DNA of 64,000 nt, taken from Spirochaetota bacterium (GTDB lineage: Bacteria > Spirochaetota > UBA4802 > UB4802). Positions 46,497-55,764 of the stretch are shown here, in pieces (position 1 is the stretch's first letter; each line of letters opens with the position of its first letter). Below the pieces are notes generated by a model, which did not search any database, had not been told where the DNA came from, and saw only the letters and a program-made list of their open reading frames with translations. The stretch spans positions 1-64,000 of the forward strand of contig JBFLZD010000002.1 in assembly GCA_040756435.1 (NCBI GenBank), read 5' to 3'. Made by a program: the position numbers and the translations under genes.

Positions 46497-48356
46497 TTAT
46501 TTCACATTACCACCTGTCCACCATAGCATGGACTTTAATGCTGCAAACATGTGTCTGTCCTTATATCTGTTATTATTATTAAGGTCCTGATACCCACACA
46601 ACCATGTTGGCATAACTTTTTCCTGAGAACCCGCACTCTTTTTCACACTATACGCAACTATAAATCCAATAATAACTATTACGATCACCACAAGTGGAAC
46701 AGCAATAGCATTTGCATACTGCATGCCAGGAACATTTATTGTTACACCCATAGCAGATGTAAACACAGCATTGTGTGCCGATAGCTCATTGAATGAAGTC
46801 TGCACTATGGAACCAGTTGAGAACTTAAAAATATTCATTATTGTTTCATAATAAATGAAAGGAACTACCCCCTGAACTATGCAAAGCAGCGCCAGAATGA
46901 CCTTAGGCACAAGCATCTTCCAGGTTACTTCATGAGGTTTGTGTTCAACATTCCATTCTACACCGGCTGAAGCAAATGACATCCCAAAAAATTTTACATA
47001 ACATGCCAGTGTCAATGCGCTGGTAAACAGGGCAATGATGCCAAAGAGGGCAAGGAAGAAAACCTGGCTGCCGCCAAGTAGTGTAGCAGAGATTATTGTC
47101 CACTTACTTGCAAACCCACTGAAAGGAGGAACGCCTGCTATAGACAGTGAAGCAATTCCTGCAATCACTGCGCTGACAGGCATGAATGTAAGCAAACCAC
47201 CTAATTTATTAAGATCCTTTGTACCTGTTTCATATACTATACTGCCTGCGGTAAGAAAGAGTAGTCCTTTAAAGATAGCATGGTTTAATACATGATACAA
47301 TATTCCAATAATGACCAGAAACGACAGCATCTGTACAAACATATTACTGCTGTGGTACATGTACAGGCCAGCTCCAATAGCCAGAACAATGTATCCAATC
47401 TGGCCAATGGAGCTGTAAGCAAGCAGGCGTTTAGCATCGCTCTGCTTTAAAGACTGGGAGGTGCCAATAAATAACGTCACTACACCAAACGTCGCAATTA
47501 TACTTCCCCATATTAAAGGATTAACAGTATGACCTTCATGTGGAATCATCCAGAAGAATGTTCTAACTATGCCATAAATACCCGTTTTAATCATGACACC
47601 ACTCAACAGTGCACTCACCGGTGAAGGAGCAATAGAGTGCGCGTCAGGCAACCATAACTGCCCAAACGGGAATACGCCAGCTTTAAAGCTGAAACCAAGC
47701 AAAAGCAGGGCATACACCACCGGAATCATTCCTCCAGTAGCGCCAAGTTTTTGCGTTAATGTATGAATTGAATCACCCATAACCGAACCACTGATAAGGA
47801 ATGCACCAACAACTATAAAAAGCCATGCCAATTCCATAAGGATTAAATATTTATTTGCATTGCGCACATTCTGCTTTTCTTTATATTCAAATCGAATCAG
47901 AAAATATGATGCTATTGTCATAAGCTGCCATGCTACTGTGAATCCAATACTCAAATCATCAACGGTTACTATGCCAATCATACCCAGAATGAACAGTGGG
48001 AAGTTTATGTAATAGGGTTTAAGTGAGTAGTCCTTATAATGTTCCATATAATCAATAGAATACAGTGCGCTCATTACTGCCATAAAGGAAATAATGGCAA
48101 TGAAGAATCCTGAAAACGCATCTATAAGAAAATAGACTGGCACAGTACCAAAATATATTGCCTGTGTTTCTGCTGCCTTTTGTACAAAGATTGCCACATA
48201 TGCAATATACAACAATAATCCTGCTGCAATTGCCACTGCAATCGTGTTTATCCAGCCTGCTAATTTTCTTTTTGAAGCTAAAAGCGGTACAATGATACTT
48301 GCACCAAGCAATATAGCAAAAGCCTGTAATAACATTCCATAAAGATCAATGTTCAT
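46497..48356 (-). CDS. Proton-conducting membrane subunit (HyfB/HycC/MrpD-like)
   Basis: The 619-residue polytopic protein belongs to the NuoL/NuoN/MrpA/MrpD antiporter family. Key segments are FKAGVFPFGQLWLPDAHSIA (Lys and Asp of the ion path), SPVSALLSGVMIKTGIYGI, and LNHAIFKGLLFLTAGS. It is the single NuoL-type subunit of the complex and should move H+ or Na+. I choose ATG 48356 (AGGAGT seven bases upstream); a GTG at 48362 is a possible alternative. It overlaps the maturation protease gene by 11 bases. Confidence 0.93.
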   Translation of the reverse strand: MNIDLYGMLLQAFAILLGASIIVPLLASKRKLAGWINTIAVAIAAGLLLYIAYVAIFVQKAAETQAIYFGTVPVYFLIDAFSGFFIAIISFMAVMSALYSIDYMEHYKDYSLKPYYINFPLFILGMIGIVTVDDLSIGFTVAWQLMTIASYFLIRFEYKEKQNVRNANKYLILMELAWLFIVVGAFLISGSVMGDSIHTLTQKLGATGGMIPVVYALLLLGFSFKAGVFPFGQLWLPDAHSIAPSPVSALLSGVMIKTGIYGIVRTFFWMIPHEGHTVNPLIWGSIIATFGVVTLFIGTSQSLKQSDAKRLLAYSSIGQIGYIVLAIGAGLYMYHSSNMFVQMLSFLVIIGILYHVLNHAIFKGLLFLTAGSIVYETGTKDLNKLGGLLTFMPVSAVIAGIASLSIAGVPPFSGFASKWTIISATLLGGSQVFFLALFGIIALFTSALTLACYVKFFGMSFASAGVEWNVEHKPHEVTWKMLVPKVILALLCIVQGVVPFIYYETIMNIFKFSTGSIVQTSFNELSAHNAVFTSAMGVTINVPGMQYANAIAVPLVVIVIVIIGFIVAYSVKKSAGSQEKVMPTWLCGYQDLNNNNRYKDRHMFAALKSMLWWTGGNVK

Positions 48357-48849
48357 ACACACACTCCTTTTGGTTGCTCATAATTGAGGATTGAACCATA
48401 CTAACTATTGAATCAACTTTATCCAGTATTATGGGCGATAGTCCCTTTCCAAAATCATTATGCTTGATAACTATCCCAAGCATGTATACATCTTTACCAG
48501 ATGCTTCCAGTATTTTACATGACATCCGTAATGCCAATTTATGCGTTGATACATCTAATCCCGTTTCAACAAAATCACTGAGTTTTCCAAAAACAACCGT
48601 GCCTTCTTCTGCGTCAGCTTCTATAGCATCAATGATCAACACATTTTTACAATTTGACTGGGCAATCGCAAACACATAACTTTCAATGACATCTTCTACA
48701 TTAAATATGACCACATGAGACTGCACAACTTTAGCTGCCAGAGTATCAACAATGTACAGCCCTACTGCATCATCACCTCTATAGTAATTGCCTACTCCAA
48801 CAATGCAGGTTGTATCCTTAAAAATATTTTCCAGCGTCGCCAACCTCAT
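48346..48849 (-). CDS. Hydrogenase maturation protease (M52 family)
   Basis: The 167-residue protein has the signature VGVGNYYRGDDAVGLY (about residues 17-32), with the Asp that binds Ni in precursor large subunits, and the central VLIIDAIEAD. M52 enzymes cleave the C-terminus of the large subunit after Ni insertion. It overlaps the neighbouring HyfB-like gene by 11 bases and the HyhG-like gene by 4, so it is embedded in the operon. Confidence 0.94.
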   Translation of the reverse strand: MRLATLENIFKDTTCIVGVGNYYRGDDAVGLYIVDTLAAKVVQSHVVIFNVEDVIESYVFAIAQSNCKNVLIIDAIEADAEEGTVVFGKLSDFVETGLDVSTHKLALRMSCKILEASGKDVYMLGIVIKHNDFGKGLSPIILDKVDSIVSMVQSSIMSNQKECVYEH

Positions 48850-49679
48850 ATCTGCTCACCTAAGGTTTTAATCTGCCTGTAAGTATATACTGGGCCATCA
48901 GTGCACACCAGGGTTCTCCCGATGGCACAGTGCTGACACTTTCCCACGCCGCACTTCATATGCCTCTCTAACGTTGAGATTATCATGTCATCCTTAATTC
49001 CACGCTGCATAAGTTCTTTTATAACAGCATTAAACATCACCGGTGGGCCACACACAAATGCCACGGTATTTTCTACAGGTATCTCTACCTTATCAAACAG
49101 TGTTGTGATAATACCCACGTTGCCTTTCCATTCAGGCGTGCCATTATCAACTGTAATAAATGTTTCAAACCCTTCAATTTTCTGCCACTGTTCTAACATA
49201 TACTGATACATTAAATCCTGTGGTGAACGTGATCCATATAAAAGCAGTATACGACCAAAATCATTACGGTGCTGCAATACATGGACTATTGATGACCGTA
49301 AAGGAATAAGTCCAATACCACCAGCAACATAGATAACATTTTTTCCTTTTATTTCTTCAAATGGGAACCCATTGCCAAATGGTCCACGTATTCCCACTTT
49401 ATCACCAACCTGAAGATCATGTAACGCATTGGTTACCTTACCTATTCGCCGCACAGTTATATGAAAACGGTCATTTTCAGGGCTGGGTGGAAGCGATACT
49501 GCAAATTCACCTGCACCAAATACCGTACACATAATAAACTGACCTGATTTAAACGTAAAATTGCCATCAATTTCCTTATTATCAAACCTCAGATAAAAGG
49601 TTTTTACATCAACAATCTCATCTTTAATTTCTTCAATTGTGGCAATTTCTGGGACTGTTACTATCTTCTGTTCGCTCAT
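48846..49679 (-). CDS. FAD/NAD(P)-binding [2Fe-2S] reductase (HyhG/AsrB-like)
   Basis: The protein (277 residues from the chosen start) has an FAD-binding barrel (EFAVSLPPSPENDRFHITVR), an NAD(P)-binding domain (YVAGGIGLIPLRS, VCGPPVMFNAV), and a C-terminal [2Fe-2S] motif, CGVGKCQHCAIG...VC. This matches the gamma subunit of sulfhydrogenases and related reductases. It should connect NAD(P)H with the Fe-S chain of HyhB. Which pyridine nucleotide is used is not visible. ATG 49679 has AGGTG upstream; a GTG at 49688 is an alternative. Confidence 0.93.
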   Translation of the reverse strand: MSEQKIVTVPEIATIEEIKDEIVDVKTFYLRFDNKEIDGNFTFKSGQFIMCTVFGAGEFAVSLPPSPENDRFHITVRRIGKVTNALHDLQVGDKVGIRGPFGNGFPFEEIKGKNVIYVAGGIGLIPLRSSIVHVLQHRNDFGRILLLYGSRSPQDLMYQYMLEQWQKIEGFETFITVDNGTPEWKGNVGIITTLFDKVEIPVENTVAFVCGPPVMFNAVIKELMQRGIKDDMIISTLERHMKCGVGKCQHCAIGRTLVCTDGPVYTYRQIKTLGEQI

Positions 49680-49688
49680 AGTTATCAC

Positions 49689-50741
49689 CTATTCATGAAT
49701 TTCTCTTCGGATATATGTAACCACATTGGGTAACCCTATATCGCCAGGACATACCCATGCGCAGCGCCCGCATCCAACACATCCTGGCCGCAGGTATTTC
49801 TTTGACTGTGAGTATGACAGTTTACAGAAAAATCGCTTGTTTCTTCGGTCTTCTATTGGTTTCCGTGGATTATGACCTCCTGCCATTCTGGAATATCCTT
49901 CGTATGAACATGAATCCCATGTTCGCAAGCGCTCAGTATTCCCTGCTATAGTATTGGCGTCATTTATGTTAAAACAGGTACAGGTGGGACACACATACGA
50001 ACATGCACCACACTCAATACACTGGTTTCCAATATACTCCCATACTTCTTCTTTGATGAATCCTGTTGTTACACGGTTCATCACCCGTGATACCCATGCC
50101 TTTGACTCAGTTGCAATATCCTCAAACATGGTGATCGATTTTTCTACAAGCTTCTGTTTTTGCGTTACATGTTCTTGTGTGGCTTTGGGGAAGTTGAATG
50201 ATTCAATAAATGCCTTGCCTTTTTCACTGCCAACTTCAAGCAAGTAACTATCGCCCAAATCCGTAAGATTTAAATCATACCCTTCCTGTGCAGCAGGACC
50301 GCTGTCAGTACATACACAAAAACACTGCTTGAACGGAACAACACAGGTATTGGCTACTATGAACATGCGGCTTCGGTGATGGCGATAGACCTCATCAACA
50401 AATTCTTGACCTAAGAAAAACCTATCAATACACTGTAAGCCCGTTAAATCACATGAACGCAATCCAAACAGTGCCTTTGGCACATCATCAAAGACCATTG
50501 CGATGTCCGCCTTCTTCGCATTTTTATCATATTTATACTGCATGATTGTTTCTAAATGAGGAAACACCACATGCTTTGGTGGATTGGCAGGGATAGGTGC
50601 ATTCAGATCAATGTTGTCTGCACTTACTTTATCAAAGAAACACTGCCCAAATGCCTCATCTAAATAGGGTCCATACAACGTATACTTTTCTTCTAAGGCC
50701 TTTGCAATTTTTTTTACATCATTTTTTTTAATCAGATACAT
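49689..50741 (-). CDS. Dicluster 4Fe-4S electron-transfer protein (HyhB/AsrA-like)
   Basis: The protein (350 residues from the chosen start) resembles the beta subunit of sulfhydrogenases and anaerobic sulfite reductase A. The N-terminal domain has ALFGLRSCDLTGLQCIDRF. Two cluster motifs lie in the C-terminal half, CIECGACSYVCPTCTC and CVGCGRCAWVCPGD. It should shuttle electrons between the HyhG-like flavoprotein and the rest of the complex. ATG 50741 (AAGGTG upstream) starts one base after the molybdopterin subunit stop; an upstream alternative would overlap that gene by about 60 bases. Confidence 0.93.
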   Translation of the reverse strand: MYLIKKNDVKKIAKALEEKYTLYGPYLDEAFGQCFFDKVSADNIDLNAPIPANPPKHVVFPHLETIMQYKYDKNAKKADIAMVFDDVPKALFGLRSCDLTGLQCIDRFFLGQEFVDEVYRHHRSRMFIVANTCVVPFKQCFCVCTDSGPAAQEGYDLNLTDLGDSYLLEVGSEKGKAFIESFNFPKATQEHVTQKQKLVEKSITMFEDIATESKAWVSRVMNRVTTGFIKEEVWEYIGNQCIECGACSYVCPTCTCFNINDANTIAGNTERLRTWDSCSYEGYSRMAGGHNPRKPIEDRRNKRFFCKLSYSQSKKYLRPGCVGCGRCAWVCPGDIGLPNVVTYIRREIHE

Positions 50742-50742
50742 A

Positions 50743-52713
50743 TCACACCTTCTCAATTCGTACTGGGATAGTTGCTTCTTCGCCCTGTGACACAATGTCA
50801 CTATATGCTAATAAAAATGATGCAATCCCCTCTCTGATAAAATAGGGGACATACGCTGTGCCAGGTGCCACATCATCTGAAATCATAACCATTGCTTTCA
50901 TGCTTGCTTTTTCGGCTACAACCTTTACCGGCCAGCGGTCACGCACTCCTATCTGCTTTGCATCTTCAGGTGCTATGGCCACATACCCATCTGGATACAA
51001 CAGCAACGTGGCATTATATTCACGCAGTGGAATAAACGTCTTATGCATGATATTGTTCTGATGCCAGTAATGCTGTGCTTTACCCAGCATAAGTAGATAC
51101 GGATATTCCTGTGTTGCCTGCACAGCTGCATAGGGCTTGTGTGGGAGCACAAATGAAACTTTTTCAGGCACACAGTATTTTGTACCATCATGATTTTTTT
51201 TGGTGCACGGCCACTGCACCCCATGTTTTTTGGAAAGCAATGTATAGCTTATTCCTTCATAAGCAGGAGTAAGGGAAGCTATCTCATCCATTACATCTGA
51301 TGCACTCTTATAATTAAATGGAATGCTCTTTGCCTCTGCAATTGCATCTATAAGCTTCCACATTGGCATCACATCAAATGCAGGAGCGCACTTCTGGGAT
51401 GCAAGCTGAACACGTCGCTCAGTATTGGTAAATGTGCCATCAGTTTCAATATATGTTGTGATGGGCAATACAACATGAGCAAAATCTACAACCTTATTGG
51501 TAAATGCCCCAATATAAGCAACAAAAGGCAATGACTTCAAACGGTCTGCATATTTGACAATGCCATCATCATGATCAACAATCACCAGAGCTTTGAGTGG
51601 TGATGAGCTATCGGACAGAAGTTGTTCAACGGTCTTCCCTTTAAATGTAGGTAATTCCTGTCCCCATTTTTTTTCAAATTTCTTTTTACTGGTTGCATCA
51701 TCAATGCTCTGGTAACCTGTCAGTAAATCCGGAGCACATCCCATATCAAAGCTCCCCTGTAAATTGTTTATACCAGCAATAGGATTTACTCCACAACCTT
51801 CTTTGCCAATCTTGCCTGCAAGCGCAAACAGGTTATAAATTGATGCAACAGTATCATAGCTTAATCCTGAAATACCTGAGGAAAAAAATACCGCAGCACT
51901 TTTTGCCTTAATCAGCCGCTCTGCTACAAAAGCTACCTCAGCTGGCAATACCCCTGTTTCCTTTTCTATTGAATCAAACGGTACAGTTGCTAAATACTTT
52001 TTATATTCTTCATAATGTGCCGATTTTGTATCTCCCCACTGTTGTTTATCTATATAGTACGCAATTGCATCAAAAACCATCCGCATTGTTCCAGGCTTAC
52101 AATTAATAAACTTTTTGGAAAGCTTTGCAATCTTTGTCATGCGGCTGTCGATAGTAATTAGCAGCGATCCACTCCGTGCAGCATAATGCAACTCACTACC
52201 AATGATAGGATTCTGAGTGGTTATATCCATCCCTGCTACAATAAGCACTTCAGCTTTTCGTATGTCCTCAAGCGATCCCAACATACCTGCAAATCCTGTG
52301 CCGTTATACAAAACATCTAAGCTGTTACGATGACCTGATTCTGCTTGAAGGCTTATGTTGTTTGTTTTAAAAACTAAACGGGCCAATTTCATCAGTGCAA
52401 AATTGTCCTCATTGGATGAACGTGGCGAGGCATAAAATGCAATCTCTTCAGGCTTATACAGCGATAATGCCGAAACAAGCTTGGCAATAGCATCTTTATA
52501 ACTAACCTGGCCACTATCTTTAACATACGGCCTGATAATCCGTTCCTGTGTACTCAATAACTCATGGATATTCCATCCTCGTACACATAACCTGCCCTTA
52601 CTTACTGGATGTACCCGCGATGGGAAAACTCCCTGTACAGATGTGCCATCTACTTTGAGATAGTGGCCACATCCTGTTCCACAAAAGGTGCATACACCTG
52701 GCATATAACTCAT
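50743..52713 (-). CDS. Formate dehydrogenase alpha-like molybdopterin oxidoreductase lacking catalytic residues
   Basis: The 656-residue protein has the FdhA/FdhF layout: [4Fe-4S] ligands Cys8, Cys11, Cys15 and Cys43, then the molybdopterin-binding domains and a C-terminal MGD-binding domain with VAPGTAYVPYF. In an ungapped alignment to E. coli FdhF from memory, TNNVDCCARVUHG falls on TNNISLQAESGHR. The catalytic Sec/Cys is Gly127 (GGT codon, 52333-52335) while the next His is kept. In VNPIAGINNLQGSFDMG the catalytic Arg position is Ala313. It should not oxidise formate in the usual way. It may bind a cofactor structurally, like NuoG, or another substrate. First gene of the operon; GAGG upstream. 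Confidence 0.88.
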   Translation of the reverse strand: MSYMPGVCTFCGTGCGHYLKVDGTSVQGVFPSRVHPVSKGRLCVRGWNIHELLSTQERIIRPYVKDSGQVSYKDAIAKLVSALSLYKPEEIAFYASPRSSNEDNFALMKLARLVFKTNNISLQAESGHRNSLDVLYNGTGFAGMLGSLEDIRKAEVLIVAGMDITTQNPIIGSELHYAARSGSLLITIDSRMTKIAKLSKKFINCKPGTMRMVFDAIAYYIDKQQWGDTKSAHYEEYKKYLATVPFDSIEKETGVLPAEVAFVAERLIKAKSAAVFFSSGISGLSYDTVASIYNLFALAGKIGKEGCGVNPIAGINNLQGSFDMGCAPDLLTGYQSIDDATSKKKFEKKWGQELPTFKGKTVEQLLSDSSSPLKALVIVDHDDGIVKYADRLKSLPFVAYIGAFTNKVVDFAHVVLPITTYIETDGTFTNTERRVQLASQKCAPAFDVMPMWKLIDAIAEAKSIPFNYKSASDVMDEIASLTPAYEGISYTLLSKKHGVQWPCTKKNHDGTKYCVPEKVSFVLPHKPYAAVQATQEYPYLLMLGKAQHYWHQNNIMHKTFIPLREYNATLLLYPDGYVAIAPEDAKQIGVRDRWPVKVVAEKASMKAMVMISDDVAPGTAYVPYFIREGIASFLLAYSDIVSQGEEATIPVRIEKV

Positions 52714-52911
52714 AGATTATCCTCACTAACCATAATGAAATTCAAAATCATACAGTACTGTGCTACCATAATGTTTTCTTATTCAATTACTATGATGAAT
52801 ATGGCACATTATAAGGATATTGTAAATAGGGGATTTTCTTATTTTTGTTATAGGGGAATTTACTTATGCGATTATGTATATATTGTTTATTTTATTTTTT
52901 ATATTTTACTA

Positions 52912-55764
52912 TCATTCAGTCCGATTTTGTTTTACCCACTCTATTGCATATTGCAAAAGTTCCTGTGATGATTCTACGTGTAGTTTCATCTTAATCTTTT
53001 CTCGTACATTTTCAACAGTTTTAACACTAATATGTAATTTTTGAGCAATGTGCTTGTTGCCCAGACCATGCCCTATTAACTGAAATATCTCAAATTCACG
53101 ATTTGTAAGCGCTTCCACCGGACTCTCTATTTTTCCCTTTTCTGATAAGGATTGCACCATCTGTTCCTTCATTTCAGTAGAAAGATACACATCCCCCTTT
53201 AACACCGTATAGATGGCCTGTATAATCTTATCCGGTGCTTCCTGCTTCATGAGATACCCACGCGCACCAGCTTTAATAGCTCGCTCTGCATATAACTTTT
53301 CATCATACATGGAAAGCACAAGTGCTGGCAGTTTAGGGAAACGCTGTTTCAACGCTTTAACCAGTTCAATGCCACTTGTCCCGTTTAATGAAATATCCAC
53401 AATAATGCAATCAGGAACTTTACGGTTAACTACATCTATTGCTTCATCCGCTGATGTAGCCTGGCCTATTACCTCTAGATTTTTCTGCGTATTAATAAGC
53501 TGTTGCAAACCCTGTCGCACAATAGGATGGTCATCAACAATAACAACCGTATATTTTTTACCTGTCTTAGGTTTTTCTATAATGGACTTCTGAGGCCCTT
53601 TCTGAATAATACATTGCACCAGCGTTCCGCCACTTTTGTTATTCTGCACCTGAAACGACGCATTAATAATCCATGCTCTGTACTGCATGATATGCATTCC
53701 CATTCCTTTTGCCAGATCAACTTCATCCGGGATGCCTTTGCCATCATCCATAATCTTTACATAATAATATGCATTATCTTCAGATATTGTGATAGCAATG
53801 TTTTTTGGACTGGCATGTTTCACAGCATTGTTTAATGCTTCACGGATAATGTAATACACATGTACTGTATCGATTGCTTCGTCAATGTTACTTGTAATAT
53901 TCCATTCTAAGATGGCTTTGATAGCAAAGTTTTTATTAATATCAGCAATCATTTCCTGCAACGATGAATACAATCCTTTGTTGGTTAAATCCACCGGGCT
54001 TAAACCTCGTGCAATGAGCCGCGTCTGCTCAATAGCCTGATGTACCATGTTCTGTATCTCAACAATTTCATCAGCTTCCTGAGGATAATCATTTTTTATC
54101 TTAAGCCTGAGCATTTCTGTTTTGAATATTAACCCTGCCAGATGCTGACCCAATCCATCATGTAAATCGCGTGCTATGCGGTTTCGTTCTTCCAAGTTTG
54201 CCTGAAGTATCTTTCTTTCAAGCTGCTTTTTTTCAGTTATATCAATTCCTATAAACATGAAATAATCAAATTCATTATTGCTGTATACCGGCCGTGCATG
54301 CCACTGAACAATTTTTTCTTCACCACTCTTTGTATTGATAGGGCTTTCAAAAATGCGTGTTGTTCTGGTCCTCTTCATTGTTGACAACTGATTACGGAAT
54401 GACTTTTGCCCAACATCTGGAATAAAAATATCACAGCATGTTTTACCCAGTACCTGACTTAGCAAGTACCCTGTAGCCTGTAACATGGCTTTATTGCAGG
54501 TGAGAATGTTCCCTTCCTCATTTAACGTGATAAAATATGCAGGAGCAATATCCTCTAAATTCTGGATAATATCCAGGCCTTTTTTTAGTTTTTCCTTTGT
54601 GCGCTTCACATCGGTGAGATCTCGCGCAATAATTGAACAGCCAATAACACTATCGTGCTCATCAAGAAGCGGGGAGATAGTCATTGATAGATTGTGTATC
54701 GTACCCTTTTTATCCAGCCCTTCTGTTTCATAATGATCTATCGCCTCATTGTTTTTAATTAGTAGTAGCAATTGGTCAAATTCATCAGGCCTGTATGGGG
54801 GCGATAGTATACTGATATCACATCCTACCACCTCATCAAGTGCATAGCCAAAAATATGCTGCGCAGCTTTGTTCCAGCTAGCAATTTTGCCATCAAGTGT
54901 AATACCAATTATTGCATCATCAGAGTTGTCCAGTACAATTGATAATTGATTGCGCACATGTTCAATGTGTTTTCGCTCAGTGATATCTCGGGCAACACTC
55001 AGTACAGCATTTTCATTTAAATAATAAATGATAGTGCTCACAATCTCCACAGGGATGGTGTTGCCGTTTCTATCAACAAATGAGGTTTCATAGGAATCAG
55101 TATTTTCATCAATTGAACGCAAATAGTGATGTATCCTGTCACTATCCCCTTCTGCCGTTAACTGTTGTAGTGTCATTAGCATCATGGCATCATATGAAAA
55201 ACCTAAACGTTCACAGGTAGTATTATTTACTTCCAATATTTTCCCATCACGTTTATGAATAATAACCATATCCGAAATGCTATTAAACAAAGATTTGTAG
55301 CGCATCTGCGACGCCAAAAGTTCACTGGTGCGCTGTAATACAATATCCTCAAGCAGGTCTTTTTCTTTGCGCAGCATATCCTCGGCATGTTTTATGCGCA
55401 TCATTGCATTAATCTGCGCAATGAGTTCAGCCTGATCAACAGGCTTGGTTAAAAATGCATCGGCCCCTAATTTTAAACCTTTGACTTTGCTCTGGGTATC
55501 AGTATGGATAGCGGTAAGAAATATAACAGGGATATGGCGCGTCTTAGGATTGTTTTTTAAAATCTGGCATACTTCATAGCCATCCATCTCGGGCATCTTA
55601 ATATCAAGTATAATAACATCAGGATTGTGCTCTTCTGCTTTTTCTATACCTTCCTTTCCGGATTGTGCAGTAACAACCTCACAGTTGGCAATCAGGTTCT
55701 TCAGAAGTGCGGTAATACTTACCAGATTATCTTTTTTATCATCTATGACTAAAATTGTGTTCAT
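52912..55764 (-). CDS. REC-PAS-PAS-PAS-histidine kinase-REC-LuxR HTH fusion protein
   Basis: This protein (950 residues from the chosen start) fuses a whole phosphorelay. Receiver 1 (about 1-120, Asp54 in VIILDIKMPEMDG) is followed by three PAS domains (~160-525). The NarX-type HisKA_3 has His near 545 in RNRIARDLHDGLGQHLAGL, and the HATPase follows (~640-735). Receiver 2 (~750-865, with CIIVDISLNGTSG) and a LuxR HTH (~885-945, LTNREFEIFQLIGHGLGNK then HIAQKLHISVKTVENVREK) form the output. It lies next to the hydrogenase operon, but regulation of it is only inferred. Its ATG at 55764 overlaps the stop of the upstream kinase gene (ATGA). Confidence 0.92.
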   Translation of the reverse strand: MNTILVIDDKKDNLVSITALLKNLIANCEVVTAQSGKEGIEKAEEHNPDVIILDIKMPEMDGYEVCQILKNNPKTRHIPVIFLTAIHTDTQSKVKGLKLGADAFLTKPVDQAELIAQINAMMRIKHAEDMLRKEKDLLEDIVLQRTSELLASQMRYKSLFNSISDMVIIHKRDGKILEVNNTTCERLGFSYDAMMLMTLQQLTAEGDSDRIHHYLRSIDENTDSYETSFVDRNGNTIPVEIVSTIIYYLNENAVLSVARDITERKHIEHVRNQLSIVLDNSDDAIIGITLDGKIASWNKAAQHIFGYALDEVVGCDISILSPPYRPDEFDQLLLLIKNNEAIDHYETEGLDKKGTIHNLSMTISPLLDEHDSVIGCSIIARDLTDVKRTKEKLKKGLDIIQNLEDIAPAYFITLNEEGNILTCNKAMLQATGYLLSQVLGKTCCDIFIPDVGQKSFRNQLSTMKRTRTTRIFESPINTKSGEEKIVQWHARPVYSNNEFDYFMFIGIDITEKKQLERKILQANLEERNRIARDLHDGLGQHLAGLIFKTEMLRLKIKNDYPQEADEIVEIQNMVHQAIEQTRLIARGLSPVDLTNKGLYSSLQEMIADINKNFAIKAILEWNITSNIDEAIDTVHVYYIIREALNNAVKHASPKNIAITISEDNAYYYVKIMDDGKGIPDEVDLAKGMGMHIMQYRAWIINASFQVQNNKSGGTLVQCIIQKGPQKSIIEKPKTGKKYTVVIVDDHPIVRQGLQQLINTQKNLEVIGQATSADEAIDVVNRKVPDCIIVDISLNGTSGIELVKALKQRFPKLPALVLSMYDEKLYAERAIKAGARGYLMKQEAPDKIIQAIYTVLKGDVYLSTEMKEQMVQSLSEKGKIESPVEALTNREFEIFQLIGHGLGNKHIAQKLHISVKTVENVREKIKMKLHVESSQELLQYAIEWVKQNRTE

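Noticed and set aside
52331-52340. Selenocysteine codon in the formate-dehydrogenase-like gene
   Set aside because: The codon at the catalytic position is GGT, not TGA, and no other in-frame TGA or SECIS-like hairpin was seen, so it is not a selenoprotein site.
52714-52911. A sigma-54 promoter before the hydrogenase operon
   Set aside because: TGGCAC appears near 52800 but on the wrong strand and without a matching GC box at the needed spacing.
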